Shown piece after piece: positions 1 to 10,652 of a DNA stretch of 36,669 nucleotides (its first letter is position 1; the number at the start of each line of letters is the position of its first letter). The position numbers and the translations under genes were made by a program. Origin of the DNA: Betaproteobacteria bacterium (GTDB lineage: Bacteria; Pseudomonadota; Gammaproteobacteria; Burkholderiales; UBA3065); the NCBI GenBank assembly GCA_009927815.1, contig RFMI01000133.1, positions 1-36,669 of the forward strand. Reading direction: 5' to 3'. The notes beneath the pieces were generated by a model. That model worked only from the letters and a program-made list of their open reading frames with translations. It had not been told where the DNA came from and did not search any database.

Positions 1-765
1 GAGCTCGGCGCCGATGTGGTCGCCATGGGCCACCAGCCCGACGGCTTCAACATCAATGCGGGTGTCGGCGCGACGCATCCCGAGGCCTTGAGTCAGGCGG
101 TGACGACCCACCGTGCCGATGCCGGGGTCGCTCTGGATGGCGATGGCGACCGCTTGATTATGGTTGATGCCGACGGCACGGTGATCGATGGTGACCAGCT
201 CCTGTACGTAATCGCCGCCGATCGTCAGCGACGAGGATTGCGCGACGCTGGAGTTGTCGGCACGGTCATGACCAATCTCGGCGTTGAAATCGCGCTGCGT
301 CGCATCGGCATCGAATTGCGACGGGCACCGGTGGGCGACCGTCACGTACTGGCCATGCTGCAACAGCTGGGGTGGTGTGTAGGTGGCGAGGGGTCGGGCC
401 ATCTGGTCTGCCTCGACCAGCATTCCACTGGCGACGGCATCATCGCTGCGCTGCAGGTGTTGCGTGCGATGCGCGAATCCGCCTCGCGCCTCGACGCGCT
501 CCTTGCGCCTGTCGGTTTGCTGCCGCAAGTGCTCATCAACGTGGCGCTCCAAACGTCCGGCCGCCCGCCCGTCGAGACGCTAGAAAGCGAGGCGGTTCGT
601 GCCGCCGTTCGTCATGTCGAAGCTGAACTCGGCCCAGACGGGCGCATCGTGTTGCGGCCCTCGGGCACCGAACCGGTGATCCGCGTCATGGTTGAGGGGC
701 GCGACGAGCATCAAGTCAAGCGATGCGCGGAGACGCTGTCCGACGCGGTGCGCGGGGCGGCTTGA
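1..765 (+). CDS. glmM: Phosphoglucosamine mutase, C-terminal part (5' truncated by window edge)
   Basis: Frame 1 is open from base 1 (ELGADVVAMGHQPDGFNINAGVGATHPEAL...); DGDGDR metal-binding loop; C-terminal VLRPSGTEPVIRVMVEG motif. Confidence 0.93.
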   Translation, partial: ELGADVVAMGHQPDGFNINAGVGATHPEALSQAVTTHRADAGVALDGDGDRLIMVDADGTVIDGDQLLYVIAADRQRRGLRDAGVVGTVMTNLGVEIALRRIGIELRRAPVGDRHVLAMLQQLGWCVGGEGSGHLVCLDQHSTGDGIIAALQVLRAMRESASRLDALLAPVGLLPQVLINVALQTSGRPPVETLESEAVRAAVRHVEAELGPDGRIVLRPSGTEPVIRVMVEGRDEHQVKRCAETLSDAVRGAA

Positions 766-776
766 CCTTCAACATT

Positions 777-794
777 TCGTCACCTGTCTGTAAT
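777..794 (+). promoter_or_regulatory. Candidate Pho box upstream of pstS
   Basis: TCGTCAC-CTGT-CTGTAAT resembles two 7-bp PhoB half-sites (CTGTCAT/CTGTCAC) with 4-bp spacing, about 90 nt before pstS ATG. Confidence 0.5.
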
Positions 795-881
795 GTTCAG
801 TCGATAGGCTCCGAGTGGTCAATTTTTTGCTGCCCGTTACCACGGCGCATCTTTCAACGAAGTTACTTCAGGAGTTTCCCC

Positions 882-1916
882 ATGCGTTTTAACAAGCTCT
901 CGATTCTTGCTGGCGCCGTGATGGCTCTGTCGTCCCTGGCCGCACAAGCCGCTGAAATTACTGGTGCTGGCGCAACCTTTCCGGCACCGATGTACGCCAA
1001 GTGGGCCGAAGCCTACAAGGCAGCAACCGGCAATCAGTTGAACTACCAAGCCATCGGCTCGGGTGGTGGTCAGAAGCAGATCATCGCCAAGACCGTTGAT
1101 TTCGGTGCCACTGATGACCCGTTGGGTGCTCGTCTGGCTGAAGAGAAGCTCCTCCAGTTCCCCGCTATTATCGGTGGCGTTGTGGCCGTTGTGAATGTGC
1201 CGGGTATCACTCCGGGCCAGCTCACCATGAACGGCAAGGTGCTCGGTGACATCTTCCGTGGCGCCATCACCACTTGGAACGACGCCAAGATCGCTGCGAT
1301 CAACCCGGGCGTGACCCTGCCGGCGACCCCGATCACCCTGGTTTATCGTTCGGACTCGTCGGGCACCACCGCGACCTTCACCGACTACTTGGGCTTCACC
1401 AACGACAAGTTCGCCACCGAGATCGGTATCGGCAAGACCGTCAACTGGAAGTCGGGCGTCGGCGGCAAGGGCAACGCAGGCGTCGCTGCCAACGTCAGCA
1501 AGATCGCGGGTTCTATCGGCTATGTCGAGTACGCATACGCCAAGCAGAACAAGCTGGCGCACGCTGCCATGATCAACCGCGACGGCAAGCGCGTGCAGCC
1601 GGACGATACCGCTTTCGCGGCTGCCACTGAAAAGGCCAATTGGGAATCGAAGCCGGGTTTTGGCATCAGCTTGAACGACCAGCCGGGCGCAATCACGTGG
1701 CCGATCACTACCGCTAGTTTCATTCTGATGCACCTGACTGCCGACAAGCCTGCTCGCTCAGCTGAAGCCCTCAAGTTCTTCGATTGGGCCTACAAGAACG
1801 GCAAGCAACTCGCGACCGATCTCGACTACGTGCCGATCCCCGAAGCCGTCGTGACCAAGGTCCAAGCGTCTTGGAAGAACATCAAGGACGCGCAAGGTAA
1901 TCCCGTTTGGAAGTAA
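882..1916 (+). CDS. pstS: Phosphate ABC transporter, periplasmic substrate-binding protein PstS
   Basis: Signal peptide MRFNKLSILAGAVMALSSLAAQA; GAGATFPAPMYAKW, YRSDSSGTTATFTDYL typical of PstS; RBS-like AGGAG just upstream of ATG 882. Confidence 0.95.
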   Translation: MRFNKLSILAGAVMALSSLAAQAAEITGAGATFPAPMYAKWAEAYKAATGNQLNYQAIGSGGGQKQIIAKTVDFGATDDPLGARLAEEKLLQFPAIIGGVVAVVNVPGITPGQLTMNGKVLGDIFRGAITTWNDAKIAAINPGVTLPATPITLVYRSDSSGTTATFTDYLGFTNDKFATEIGIGKTVNWKSGVGGKGNAGVAANVSKIAGSIGYVEYAYAKQNKLAHAAMINRDGKRVQPDDTAFAAATEKANWESKPGFGISLNDQPGAITWPITTASFILMHLTADKPARSAEALKFFDWAYKNGKQLATDLDYVPIPEAVVTKVQASWKNIKDAQGNPVWK

Positions 1917-2010
1917 GCTGTCGCTCGGTCGGGGTGCTTGTGCAGCTCGACCGGGTTTTGTCTGTCACCTGGGCCCGTGATTCTCGGGCCCGCCGCTCCC
2001 GGAGTAATTG

Positions 2011-2994
2011 ATGAGCGCTGCCGCATCCAGCATGGACCTCAGTAAACAATCCAACACCGTCTACAGCGAAGAGTTCATTCGCCGCGTTCACCAGTTCAAC
2101 TGGCAAGATCGGCTGTTTGCTTTCGTGACGTTCTCCTTCGCGCTGCTGGTCATGATCGGCCTCGGCGGGATTTTGTTATCGCTCATCATTGAGTCGGCCC
2201 CTGTTTTTAAGCAGTACGGGCTGGGTTTCCTTGCTGGGACAAAGTGGAGCCCCGCAGACGATGTGTTTGGCGCGGTCATCGCGGTCTACGGCACCCTCGT
2301 AACGTCCGGCATCGCTTTGCTCATCGCGCTGCCGCTGAGCTTCGGCATCGCCGTTTACCTGACCGAGTCGTGCCCGCTGATTTTGCGTCGTCCGCTCGGT
2401 ACGGCAATTGAATTGCTCGCGGGTGTGCCTTCCATTGTTTACGGTTTCTGGGGACTGTTCGTTTTGGCGCCTCTGATCCAGGAGTACGTTCAGCCCGGGA
2501 TCATTCTGTTGAACATTCCGATGTTCGCTGGTCCGCCGCTGGGTATTGGTGTGTTTACTGCCGGTGTGGTCTTGGCCCTGATGGTCGTGCCGTTTATCGC
2601 CTCTGTGATGCGCGACGTGTTCGAAACCGTGCCGCAGGTGCTTAAGGAGTCCGCGTACGGACTGGGCTGTACCACTTGGGAAGTTGTCCGCAGCATCGTC
2701 CTGCCCTACACACAAACAGGTGTGGTGGGGGCTGTGATGCTCGGCCTAGGCCGTGCTCTGGGTGAAACGATGGCGGTCACCTTCGTCATCGGTAACGCCA
2801 ACCGCCTGTCCGGCAATTTGTTCGCGCCGGGCAATTCGATCGCCTCGACGCTGGCCAACGAATTCGCCGAAGCCGATCCCGCGCTGCACATTCCCGCGCT
2901 GTTTGCGCTGGGCTTGATCCTGTTCGTGATCTCCTTCTTGGTGCTTGCGCTGGCCAAGTACATGACGTCGCGCTCGTCGTTCAAGCCGCGCTAA
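2011..2994 (+). CDS. pstC: Phosphate ABC transporter permease PstC
   Basis: Multi-TM permease; [21 protein letters not shown] and [17 protein letters not shown] motifs; between pstS and pstA. Confidence 0.94.
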   Translation: MSAAASSMDLSKQSNTVYSEEFIRRVHQFNWQDRLFAFVTFSFALLVMIGLGGILLSLIIESAPVFKQYGLGFLAGTKWSPADDVFGAVIAVYGTLVTSGIALLIALPLSFGIAVYLTESCPLILRRPLGTAIELLAGVPSIVYGFWGLFVLAPLIQEYVQPGIILLNIPMFAGPPLGIGVFTAGVVLALMVVPFIASVMRDVFETVPQVLKESAYGLGCTTWEVVRSIVLPYTQTGVVGAVMLGLGRALGETMAVTFVIGNANRLSGNLFAPGNSIASTLANEFAEADPALHIPALFALGLILFVISFLVLALAKYMTSRSSFKPR

Positions 2995-3016
2995 CCCTCT
3001 CCAGAACACGATCGAC

Positions 3017-3871
3017 ATGACCGCTACCACTGCTCTCTACAAACGGCGTCGTCTAGCCAACAGCGTTTCGCTGGTGCTCTCGTTCTCCTGCATGGCCATT
3101 GGCGTCTCGGCCTTGTTGTGGATCCTCTACACCTTGGCTTACAACGGTCTGTCGGCCTTCGGGTCGGATTTCTTCCTGAACTCGACGCCGGCCCCGGGTT
3201 CGCCGGGCGGTGGTGTGGCTAACGCGATCGTCGGCAGCCTGCTGATGGTCGCGGTGGCGACGTTGGTGTCTACGCCGATCGGCATTCTCGCCGGGATCTA
3301 CCTGGCCGAGTTCGGTGACAAGTCGAAGTTTGCCGCTGTCACTCGCTTCGTCGTGGACATCATGCTGTCAGCGCCGTCGATCGTGATTGGCCTGTTCGTG
3401 TTCGCGATCGCTGTTGCCACCACCGGGACCTTCAGTGGTTGGGCGGGTTCGCTGTCGCTGGGATTGATCGCCGTGCCAGTTGTGATGCGCACCACCGAAA
3501 ATATGTTGCGCCTGGTTCCCGGTAGCTTGCGCGAAGCAGCGTTTGCACTGGGCGCCCCGCGCTGGCGCGTGAGCCTCTTGGTGACCCTGCGCGCCGTCAA
3601 GGGCGGTGTTATCACCGGCGTGCTGCTCGCACTCGCCCGGATTTCCGGCGAAACGGCTCCTTTGTTGTTCTCCGCGCTGAACAACCAGTTCTTTAGCACC
3701 GACATGTCCAAGCCGATGGCCAACCTCCCGGTCATGATCTTCAACTTCGCCATGAGCCCTTACGAAGACTGGCAGCGCTTGGCTTGGGGCGGCGCAGCGT
3801 TGATCGCGCTGTTGGTGTTGGCCATCAATATCATCGCCCGCGTTGCCTTCCGCGACGCCAAGCAGGCTTGA
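3017..3871 (+). CDS. pstA: Phosphate ABC transporter permease PstA
   Basis: SAPSIVIGLFVF, LREAAFALGAPRWRV and ARISGETAPLLFSA motifs. Confidence 0.94.
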   Translation: MTATTALYKRRRLANSVSLVLSFSCMAIGVSALLWILYTLAYNGLSAFGSDFFLNSTPAPGSPGGGVANAIVGSLLMVAVATLVSTPIGILAGIYLAEFGDKSKFAAVTRFVVDIMLSAPSIVIGLFVFAIAVATTGTFSGWAGSLSLGLIAVPVVMRTTENMLRLVPGSLREAAFALGAPRWRVSLLVTLRAVKGGVITGVLLALARISGETAPLLFSALNNQFFSTDMSKPMANLPVMIFNFAMSPYEDWQRLAWGGAALIALLVLAINIIARVAFRDAKQA

Positions 3872-3904
3872 TCGAACTTCGAACTGGAATTTACGGAAAA
3901 CCAT

Positions 3905-4681
3905 ATGTCATTGCCCACTGAAAACCTGGCCAGCGCGCTGAGCGTTCGCAACCTGAACTTCTACTACGGCAAGTTCCAGGGTCTGAAGAACATCAACTTG
4001 GAAATCGCTGAACGCAAGGTGACCGCATTCATCGGCCCGTCGGGTTGCGGTAAATCCACTTTGCTGCGCACCCTCAACCGCATGTACGACCTCTACCCTG
4101 AGCAACGCGCTGAGGGTGAGATCCTGTTTTACGGTCGCAACGTTTTGGCGCCGGGCGAGGATGTGAACTTGCTGCGCGCGAAGGTCGGCATGGTGTTTCA
4201 GAAGCCCACGCCCTTCCCGATGAGCATCCGCGACAACGTCGCTTTCGGCGTCAAGCTGTACGAGTCGCTGAGCAGCGCGGATATGGAAGCGCGCATCGAG
4301 TGGGCGCTCCGCAAAGCGGCTCTGTGGGAAGAAGTGAAGGACAAGCTCAACCAGAGCGGTCTGTCGTTGTCCGGTGGTCAGCAGCAGCGTTTGTGTATCG
4401 CTCGCGGCGTTGCGGTCAAGCCGTCGGTCCTGCTGCTCGACGAGCCAACCTCTGCGCTCGACCCGATCTCGACGTCGAAGGTCGAAGAGCTGATTAACGA
4501 GCTCAAGAAGGACTACACGATCGCGATCGTGACCCACAACATGCAACAAGCAGCCCGTGTGTCGGATTTCACCGCGTACATGTATCTGGGTGAATTGATG
4601 GAGTTTGACGCGACCGACACCATCTTCCTGAAGCCGAAGCGTAAGGAAACCGAGGATTACATCACCGGCCGTTTCGGTTGA
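3905..4681 (+). CDS. pstB: Phosphate ABC transporter ATP-binding protein PstB
   Basis: Walker [10 protein letters not shown], signature LSGGQQQR, Walker [14 protein letters not shown]-term [12 protein letters not shown]. Confidence 0.97.
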   Translation: MSLPTENLASALSVRNLNFYYGKFQGLKNINLEIAERKVTAFIGPSGCGKSTLLRTLNRMYDLYPEQRAEGEILFYGRNVLAPGEDVNLLRAKVGMVFQKPTPFPMSIRDNVAFGVKLYESLSSADMEARIEWALRKAALWEEVKDKLNQSGLSLSGGQQQRLCIARGVAVKPSVLLLDEPTSALDPISTSKVEELINELKKDYTIAIVTHNMQQAARVSDFTAYMYLGELMEFDATDTIFLKPKRKETEDYITGRFG

Positions 4682-4698
4682 TCGTCGATCGCTCCGTG

Positions 4699-4730
4699 CA
4701 ACAGCCGGTTCGCCGGCTGTTGTCGTTTTT
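4699..4730 (+). terminator. Rho-independent terminator after pstB
   Basis: Perfect 10-bp stem CAACAGCCGG-TTCG-CCGGCTGTTG followed by TCGTTTTT. Confidence 0.9.
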
Positions 4731-4796
4731 GTGCGGCCATTTGACCCTTGTCGGGGGCTGCCCTAATATCGCGCGTCCTCGGAGGTGCTTGGCTTG

Positions 4797-5546
4797 ATGG
4801 CTCGACGCTGGGTGGTTGGCAATTGGAAGATGGTTCGCGCGCAACCGACGGTGCCCGAGTGGTTGCAATCTGCCGCCCAGCAACCGACGAGAGCGGGTGT
4901 CGATGTGTCGGTCGCAGTGCCGGCTCCCTATGTGTTTTTGGCTCAACAGCTGTTGCAGGGCTCCTCTCTTGCCTGGGGTGCCCAGGACGTGAGCTGGGAC
5001 GAGGAGGGCGCCCATACCGGCGAGGTCTCAGCGACCATGCTGGCTGAATCCGGCTGCAGCATTGTGTTGGTCGGTCATTCCGAGCGGCGTTTGCGCTTCG
5101 GCGAGACGGACGCTCAAGTGACTGCGAAAGCGTCGCGTGCTCGCGCGGCCGGGATCCGCCCGATCGTGTGTGTCGGCGAGTTGGCCGCTGAGCGTCGTGC
5201 GGGCAAGGCCGAGTCGGTGGTCGGCGCCCAAATTGAGGCCCTACTGGTCGGGCTGCACGGCGATCTGTCCGGAATCTCGATTGCCTATGAGCCGATTTGG
5301 GCGATTGGCACCGGTGTGGCCGCTGCGCCCGAAGAGGCGGCGGCGATGCATGGCTTTATTCGTCATCAATTGGGGGGCAGTGCGACGTCGACGCCCTTGC
5401 TTTACGGCGGCAGCGTATCGGCCGAGAATGCTGCGCAATTGATGTCGTTGCCGGACATCGACGGTGTTCTGGTGGGCGGCGGATCTTTGCGCACCGAGTC
5501 TTTTTTTGCCATTTGTGATGCAGCGGCACGCTGCGTTGGAGTTTGA
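4797..5546 (+). CDS. tpiA: Triosephosphate isomerase
   Basis: MARRWVVGNWKM start, GHSERR, AYEPIWAIGTG and LLYGGSVSAENA motifs. ORF can extend to GTG 4785. Confidence 0.96.
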   Translation: MARRWVVGNWKMVRAQPTVPEWLQSAAQQPTRAGVDVSVAVPAPYVFLAQQLLQGSSLAWGAQDVSWDEEGAHTGEVSATMLAESGCSIVLVGHSERRLRFGETDAQVTAKASRARAAGIRPIVCVGELAAERRAGKAESVVGAQIEALLVGLHGDLSGISIAYEPIWAIGTGVAAAPEEAAAMHGFIRHQLGGSATSTPLLYGGSVSAENAAQLMSLPDIDGVLVGGGSLRTESFFAICDAAARCVGV

Positions 5547-5550
5547 ATCG

Positions 5551-5874
5551 ATGGAACTGTTTCTTCATGTTGTTCATGTGTTGGCCGTTCTGACCATCAT
5601 CGGCTTGGTGTTGCTGCAACAGGGCAAGGGCGCTGACGCGGGTGCCGCATTTGGCGGTGGCAATTCGGCCGGCTTGTTCGGCGCCTCGGGTTCAGCGAAT
5701 TTTCTGAGTCGGGCTACAGCCATCGCGGCAACGGTGTTCTTTTGCACCAGCCTGGCGCTGACTTTTATCTCAAATCGAAGCGCACGCTCTGCGGGTGTCG
5801 TAGAATCCGCGCCGGTGCAAACCGTGCCCGCAACGCCGGATGCTCCGGCGCCTGCGAGCGAAGTGCCGCGTTAA
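5551..5874 (+). CDS. secG: Preprotein translocase subunit SecG
   Basis: MELFLHVVHVLAVLTIIGLVLLQQGKGADAGAAFGGG...FLSRATAI; follows tpiA. Confidence 0.93.
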   Translation: MELFLHVVHVLAVLTIIGLVLLQQGKGADAGAAFGGGNSAGLFGASGSANFLSRATAIAATVFFCTSLALTFISNRSARSAGVVESAPVQTVPATPDAPAPASEVPR

Positions 5875-5914
5875 GCGGTGCGAATTGGCTGAGAGGCCGT
5901 CGTAGTACTGAAAT

Positions 5915-5999
5915 GCCGTCGTGGTGAAATTGGTAGACACGCTATCTTGAGGGGGTAGTGGCGAAAGCTGTGCGAGTTCGAGTCTCGCCGACGGCACCA
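5915..5999 (+). tRNA. tRNA-Leu(GAG)
   Basis: Class II tRNA: acceptor GCCGTCG/CGACGGC, anticodon arm CTATC-TTGAGGG-GGTAG (anticodon GAG), T arm GAGTTCGAGTCTC, encoded CCA. Confidence 0.95.
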
Positions 6000-6079
6000 G
6001 TGGTTTCTGTGGGTTCAAGGCTGGTGTGGGTGCAGAAAGGTTCAACCTTTAATTAGTCCAAATCGCCTATACTCAGTCT

Positions 6080-6435
6080 ATGCTTGAACAATACTTTCCC
6101 GTGCTGCTGTTCCTAGCAGTCGGCCTTTTGGTCGGGCTCGGCCCTCTGCTTTTGGCCCGCTTGATCGGGCCTAACCGTCCAGCGCGGAAAAACTCGCTCC
6201 CTACGAATGCGGCTTCGAAGCCTTCGAAGACGCGCGCATGAAATTCGACGTTCGCTACTACCTGGTGGCGATCCTGTTCATTCTGTTCGACCTCGAAATT
6301 GCCTTTCTGGTGCCTTGGGCGACCGTATTTGATGAATTGGGTTGGTACGGCTTCATTGTGATGGTGGTGTTTCTCGGCATCTTGGTCGTCGGCTTCGTTT
6401 ACGAGTGGATGAAGGGCGCACTGGAATGGGAGTGA
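6080..6435 (+). CDS. nuoA: NADH-quinone oxidoreductase subunit A (apparent -1 frameshift near 6178-6184)
   Basis: [34 protein letters not shown] in one frame, continuing [41 protein letters not shown] in another. Confidence 0.9.
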
Positions 6436-6439
6436 TCGC

Positions 6440-6916
6440 GTGAGCATCGAAGGCGTACTCGAAAAAGGCTTTGTCACCACCACCGCCGACACGCTGCTCA
6501 ATTACATGCGCACCGGGTCGATGTGGCCGATGACCTTCGGTCTGGCCTGTTGCGCCGTCGAGATGATGCACGCGGGAGCCGCGCGCTACGATCTGGACCG
6601 CTTCGGCATCGTGTTCCGCCCGAGTCCGCGTCAGTCTGACGTGATGATCGTGGCAGGCACGCTATGCAACAAGATGGCGCCGGCGCTGCGCAAGGTCTAC
6701 GACCAGATGCCTGAGCCGCGTTGGGTGATCAGCATGGGGTCGTGTGCCAATGGCGGCGGCTACTATCACTACAGTTACTCGGTGGTGCGCGGCTGCGACC
6801 GCATCGTTCCGGTGGACATCTACGTTCCCGGCTGCCCGCCGACATCTGAAGCGTTGCTCTACGGCTTTATTCAGCTGCAGAACAAGATCAAACGCACCAA
6901 CACGATTGCTCGCTAA
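6440..6916 (+). CDS. nuoB: NADH-quinone oxidoreductase subunit B
   Basis: [64 protein letters not shown] (4Fe-4S cluster ligands). Confidence 0.97.
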   Translation: MSIEGVLEKGFVTTTADTLLNYMRTGSMWPMTFGLACCAVEMMHAGAARYDLDRFGIVFRPSPRQSDVMIVAGTLCNKMAPALRKVYDQMPEPRWVISMGSCANGGGYYHYSYSVVRGCDRIVPVDIYVPGCPPTSEALLYGFIQLQNKIKRTNTIAR

Positions 6917-7519
6917 ATGGATTCCGCTCGCGATCAATTCACCCTGACGATCGCCGAATTGCTCGGCGAAGGTGTGACCGTCTCTTGGCATGTCGACATG
7001 GCTTGCGTCGATGTGCAGCCGCAACGCTTAACGGACGTGCTGCGCACTTTGCGTGACCATCCCGAGTTGGCTTTCAACCAGTTAACCGATCTGGCCGGTA
7101 TCGACTACTCGACCTGGCCTCTGCCTCGTGCGACGGGGCGCCGCTTCGGCGTGGTTTATCACCTGCTGTCGATTGGGCGCAACCAGCGCATCCGCGTGCA
7201 TGTGACGGTTCCTGACGACGACCTGCCGGCCATCGATTCGATGTGCGAGTTGTGGCCTTCGGCGAATTGGTACGAGCGTGAGGCCTTCGATCTGTTCGGC
7301 ATCCTGTTCGAAGGCCACCCGGACCTGCGTCGACTGTTAACCGACTACGGCTTCGTGGGACACCCGTTCCGCAAGGATTTCCCGGTCAGCGGGCATGTCG
7401 AGATGCGCTACGACCCGGAACAGCGGCGCGTGGTCTACCAGCCGGTGTCGATCGAGCCCCGCGAAGTGGTGCCGCGCATCATCCGTGAACAAGGCTACGG
7501 GGCAGAGAACCATGGCTGA
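6917..7519 (+). CDS. nuoC: NADH-quinone oxidoreductase subunit C
   Basis: [49 protein letters not shown]; separate from nuoD. Confidence 0.96.
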   Translation: MDSARDQFTLTIAELLGEGVTVSWHVDMACVDVQPQRLTDVLRTLRDHPELAFNQLTDLAGIDYSTWPLPRATGRRFGVVYHLLSIGRNQRIRVHVTVPDDDLPAIDSMCELWPSANWYEREAFDLFGILFEGHPDLRRLLTDYGFVGHPFRKDFPVSGHVEMRYDPEQRRVVYQPVSIEPREVVPRIIREQGYGAENHG

Positions 7520-8764
7520 GCTGCGCAACTACACCATGAACTTTGGTCCCCAGCACCCGGCAGCGCACGGCGTGTTGCGTTGGTGCTGGAGTTGGACGGC
7601 GAGGTCATTGTGCGCGCCGACCCGCACATCGGCTTGCTGCATCGGGCCACTGAGAAGTTGGCCGAGACGCGCACCTTCATCCAGTCGGTCCCGTACATGG
7701 ACCGTCTCGATTACGTCTCGATGATGTGTAACGAGCACGCCTACGTGATGGCCATCGAGAAGCTGCTGGGCGTCGAAGTGCCCGAGCGCGCTCAATACAT
7801 CCGCGTGATGTTCGATGAGATCACCCGCGTCCTGAACCATCTGCTCTGGATCGGTGCACACGCGCTCGACGTCGGCGCGATGACCATGTTCCTGTATGCG
7901 TTCCGCGAACGCGAGGACTTGATGGACTGCTACGAGGCAGTCTCGGGCGCGCGTCTACATGCGGCGTACTACCGGCCGGGTGGCGTCTACCGCGATCTGC
8001 CGGAACAGATGCCGCACTACCGCACGTCGAAGTGGCATGGCAAGGCTGCTGTCGAGCGGATGAATGCCAATCGCCAAGGCTCGCTGCTCGACTTCATCGA
8101 AGATTTCACCGACCGCTTCCCGACCTGCTGCGATGAATACGAAACGCTGCTGACCGACAACCGCATCTGGAAGCAACGCACAGTCGACATCGGCATCGTC
8201 AGCCCCGAGCGCGCCATTGCCCTTGGCTTCACCGGACCGATGTTGCGCGGATCTGGCATCGCCTGGGATCTGCGCAAGAAGCAGCCCTACGAGGTCTACG
8301 ACCGCCTCGATTTCGACATCCCGGTGGGTGTCAATGGCGATTGTTACGACCGTTATCTGGTGCGCATGGAAGAGATGCGCCAGTCCAATCGGATTATTCG
8401 CCAGTGCGTCGAGTGGTTGCGGGCTAATCCGGGCCCGGTCATCGTCGGTGACCACAAGATCGCGCCGCCGCATCGCGAGGCGATGAAGTCGAACATGGAA
8501 GAGCTGATCCACCACTTCAAGCTCTTCACCGAAGGCATGCACGTCCCGCCGGGTGAGGCCTACGCCGCCGTCGAGCATCCGAAGGGCGAGTTCGGCATTT
8601 ATCTGCTGGCCGACGGCGCCAATAAGCCTTACCGCTTGAAGATCCGTGCCCCGGGTTACCCCCACTTGGCGGCTCTGGACGAGATGGTGCGCGGCCACAT
8701 GATCTCCGACGTGGTTGCGATCATCGGGACTCAGGACATCGTTTTCGGGGAGATTGACCGGTGA
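7512..8764 (+). CDS. nuoD: NADH-quinone oxidoreductase subunit D (apparent -1 frameshift near 7580)
   Basis: [23 protein letters not shown] then [29 protein letters not shown] in a different frame; C-term [12 protein letters not shown]. Confidence 0.95.
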
Positions 8765-9261
8765 GTTTCGTTATTTCGGAAGCCACCCGCGCGCGGTTCG
8801 ACCGCGAGGTCGCCAAATACCCGGCCGACCAGCGTCGTTCGGCGGTGATGGCGTGCTTGGCCATCGTTCAGGATGAGCAGGGCTTTATCAGTCTGGACTG
8901 CGAGCAGGCAGTCGCCGACTTTCTGGGCATGCCACCGATTGCCGTGCATGAGATTACGACCTTTTACAACATGTACAACCAGGAGCCGGTTGGTCGTTAC
9001 AAGTTGAACGTCTGCACCAACCTGCCGTGCCAGCTTCGTGACGGACAGACCGTGCTGGACCATGTGTGCCGGACGCTCGGTGTCGAGTCGGGCGGAACCA
9101 CCGCCGATGGCCTGTTCACCGTTCAGCCCAGCGAGTGCTTGGGTGCGTGCGCCGATTCGCCGGTGCTGTTGGTCAACGACCGGACCATGTGCAGCTTCAT
9201 GAACACTGACCGCGTCGATCAGCTGATTGACGGGCTTCGTAAGGCGGAGGCGCAGCAATGA
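8761..9261 (+). CDS. nuoE: NADH-quinone oxidoreductase subunit E
   Basis: 2Fe-2S thioredoxin-like ligands: CTNLPC and [15 protein letters not shown] start overlapping nuoD stop. Confidence 0.95.
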   Translation: MSFVISEATRARFDREVAKYPADQRRSAVMACLAIVQDEQGFISLDCEQAVADFLGMPPIAVHEITTFYNMYNQEPVGRYKLNVCTNLPCQLRDGQTVLDHVCRTLGVESGGTTADGLFTVQPSECLGACADSPVLLVNDRTMCSFMNTDRVDQLIDGLRKAEAQQ

Positions 9262-10652
9262 AGTCTTTTGACGTCCTCGCGCAGTTCCAGGCCACCGGGG
9301 TCGAGACCTGTTTCCACGATCGTCATGTCTCACCGCAGATTCTGGCCGGGCTCGACGGTAGCAACTGGGGATTGGCCGACTACGAGGCGCGCGGCGGCTA
9401 CCAGGCGCTGCGCAAGATTCTCGGCAAGGATGGCGGCGCCGGCATGACCCAGGAAGAAGTCATCGCTGCGGTTAAAGAATCGGCTTTGCGCGGTCGCGGC
9501 GGTGCTGGTTTTCCGACCGGGCTCAAGTGGAGCTTCATGCCGCGCCAGTCGGGGAGCGACAAATATCTGGTCTGCAATTCAGACGAAGGTGAGCCGGGTA
9601 CCTGCAAAGACCGCGACATCATGCAGTTCAACCCGCACATCGTCATCGAAGGCATGGCGATTGCCGCCTACGCCATGGGCATCCCGGTCGGGTACAACTA
9701 CATTCACGGCGAAATCTTCAAGACCTACGAGCGCTTCGAAGAGGCGCTGGAGCAGGCGCGCGCCGCTGGCTTGTTGGGTGACAACATTCTGGGCAGCGGA
9801 TTCAGCTTCCAGTTGCATGCCGCGCATGGCTTTGGTGCCTACATCTGCGGCGAAGAGACGGCCCTTCTGGAGTCGCTCGAGGGCAAAAAAGGCCAACCGC
9901 GCTTCAAGCCTCCGTTCCCGGCGAGCTTCGGCTTGTACGGCAAGCCCACCACCATCAACAACACCGAGACCTTCGCAGCGGTGCCGTGGATTATTCGCCA
10001 CGGTGGTCAAGCCTATCTCGAGGTCGGCAAGCCCAATAACGGCGGGACCAAGATCTTTTCGGTCAGTGGTGATGTCGAGCTGCCCGGCAACTACGAGGTC
10101 CCGATGGGGACGCCGTTTCCGAAACTACTTGAGCTCGCGGGCGGTGTCCGCAAGGGCCGTAGCCTTAAGGCGGTCATTCCGGGTGGTTCGTCGGCGCCGG
10201 TGCTCCCCGCCGGGGTCATGATGGACTGCACCATGGATTACGACTCCATCTCCAAAGCCGGCTCGATGCTGGGCTCGGGCGCGGTGATCGTCATGGACGA
10301 CACCCGCTGCATGGTCGCTTCGCTGATGCGCCTGTCCTACTTCTACATGCACGAATCCTGCGGACAGTGCACACCTTGCCGCGAAGGCACAGGCTGGTTA
10401 TACAAGATGCTGACCCGCATCGAGCATGGCCAGGGCCGCGATTCCGATCTGGAGATCCTTGACGAGGTTGCAGCCAACATCATGGGTCGCACCATTTGCG
10501 CACTCGGCGATGCCGCGGCCATGCCGGTGCGAAGCTTCATCAAGCACTTCCGCCATGAGTTTGAGCACCACGTGGCCACGGGCCGCTGCATGGTCGGCGG
10601 CGGCGTGGCGGTGTCGCGCTTGGCAGCGGCAAAGGTCGGGGATAAGGCATGA
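9258..10652 (+). CDS. nuoF: NADH-quinone oxidoreductase subunit F
   Basis: [45 protein letters not shown] motifs. Confidence 0.97.
   Translation: MKSFDVLAQFQATGVETCFHDRHVSPQILAGLDGSNWGLADYEARGGYQALRKILGKDGGAGMTQEEVIAAVKESALRGRGGAGFPTGLKWSFMPRQSGSDKYLVCNSDEGEPGTCKDRDIMQFNPHIVIEGMAIAAYAMGIPVGYNYIHGEIFKTYERFEEALEQARAAGLLGDNILGSGFSFQLHAAHGFGAYICGEETALLESLEGKKGQPRFKPPFPASFGLYGKPTTINNTETFAAVPWIIRHGGQAYLEVGKPNNGGTKIFSVSGDVELPGNYEVPMGTPFPKLLELAGGVRKGRSLKAVIPGGSSAPVLPAGVMMDCTMDYDSISKAGSMLGSGAVIVMDDTRCMVASLMRLSYFYMHESCGQCTPCREGTGWLYKMLTRIEHGQGRDSDLEILDEVAANIMGRTICALGDAAAMPVRSFIKHFRHEFEHHVATGRCMVGGGVAVSRLAAAKVGDKA

Noticed and set aside
723-881. N-terminal extension of the pstS ORF to 723
   Set aside because: Overlaps glmM end and the candidate promoter; signal peptide and RBS support ATG 882.
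837-1733. 298-aa minus-strand ORF antisense to pstS
   Set aside because: Shadow ORF in GC-rich DNA; low-complexity composition, no family resemblance, opposite a certain gene.
7955-8698. 247-aa minus-strand ORF antisense to nuoD
   Set aside because: Shadow ORF; nuoD on + strand is unambiguous.
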